This document shows positions 18,836 to 19,186 of a stretch of 19,186 nt of DNA, piece by piece. The notes under the pieces were generated by a model. That model worked only from the letters and a program-made list of their open reading frames with translations. It made no database searches and had not been told where the DNA came from. The translations under genes were made by a program, and so were the position numbers. This DNA is from Asterionellopsis glacialis (Eukaryota > Bacillariophyta > Plagiogrammaphyceae > Rhaphoneidales > Asterionellopsidaceae). Location of the stretch: the NCBI GenBank assembly GCA_014885115.2, contig WKLE02003509.1:1-19186 (forward strand), read 5' to 3'. Each line of letters starts with the position of its first letter. Position 1 is the first letter of the stretch.

Positions 18836-19112
18836 TTATGAACCAGATACATAATAGTACCAGGTACAGTAAAAGAGGAAGGCATATATATATATTATAA
18901 AAAGAGGCCATAAACGGCTTATGCTGGTTCGCGGTGTGCTGTCGGCGAAAAAAAATTTCCCGCGCAGCAGGCGCAGCGCTGATGCCCTGCCCAAAAAAGG
19001 GAAGGATCGCTGATAACTGAGAACACACCACACAACAATCTCGAATCATTCGTTTTGTAACCGGAATTGCGGTTGTCGTCGTCGCGACGACGACCATGTT
19101 ACTGTTCATCAT
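18836..19112 (-). CDS. Possible first exon, basic N-terminus (frame uncertain)
   Basis: Two overlapping minus-strand frames cover this CpG-rich stretch. One starts at 19112 (MMNSNMVVVATTTTAIPVTK) and the other at 19033 (MWCVLSYQRSFPFLG, then RASALRLLRGKFFF and TPRTSISR). Both are Arg/Ser/Ala-rich with few acids, like a mitochondrial or plastid targeting peptide. Both run into AT microsatellite and GTACC spacer below ~18,880, so the coding part, if real, must be spliced. No strong donor decides the frame. Joining to 18647-18459 is a guess. Confidence 0.25.
19075..19094. repeat. Perfect 20-bp CGA/TCG palindrome
   Basis: GTCGTCGTCG (19075-19084) is directly followed by CGACGACGAC (19085-19094), its exact reverse complement. 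On the minus strand, in the frame from 19112, it encodes part of VVVATTTT. Confidence 0.85.
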
Positions 19113-19186
19113 AGCCTCTTCTTCTTGTGATGGCCATACATGATCCTCTACAGAAACAAGTTTTTGACTGATTGTTGTGTAGTAGC

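Overview
This is eukaryotic nuclear DNA, most likely from a pennate diatom. Three things point there. The genes have short (~100-120 bp) GT-AG introns with GTAAGT/GTGAGT donors. The intergenic spacers are full of palindromic GTACC(T/A)GGTA words, which I associate from memory with pennate diatom genomes. The protein families also look diatom-like. The species assignment is inference, and no bacterial operon structure, CRISPR array or rRNA is visible.

Left gene region (1-6,500): the 3' half of a three-exon multicopper oxidase on the + strand (3-1,132) carries intact copper-ligand motifs and a six-cysteine, knottin-like tail. It converges on a large minus-strand gene (5,227-1,484). That gene looks like two separate ORFs, but a CAG|GTGAGT donor and a pyrimidine-rich acceptor join them in frame. 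The product is a ~1,208-residue protein with a long Q/N/H/S/R/K-rich N-terminus and a conserved leucine-rich-repeat-like C-terminus. From 5,228 to ~6,500 there is 5' flank and spacer DNA with no gene I can support.

Central transposon block (~6,530-15,160): about 8.6 kb of AT-rich DNA almost free of CpG (I count about seven CpG in 6,541-11,800). It holds a frame-broken transposase-like pseudogene (7,709-6,444, minus), other decayed coding shreds, a tRNA-like sequence that looks like a SINE head (9,385-9,453), degenerate ~140-bp tandem repeats (~11,030-11,420) and several hairpins. Inside it lies a younger, CpG-containing retroelement fragment (11,802-12,530), flanked by perfect 38-bp direct repeats that look like a target-site duplication. 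This is what a cytosine-methylated, deaminating old transposon block with a recent insertion should look like.

Right region (~15,160-19,186): CpG content returns to normal. A small possible gene (15,568-15,260, minus) and a 193-residue nuclear-type protein gene (17,003-16,422, minus) are followed by spacer rich in GTACCTGG words. At the right edge there are exon-like ORFs on the minus strand that may belong to a small membrane protein. No biochemical pathway links the genes. The window reads as ordinary genes on either side of a silenced transposon island.
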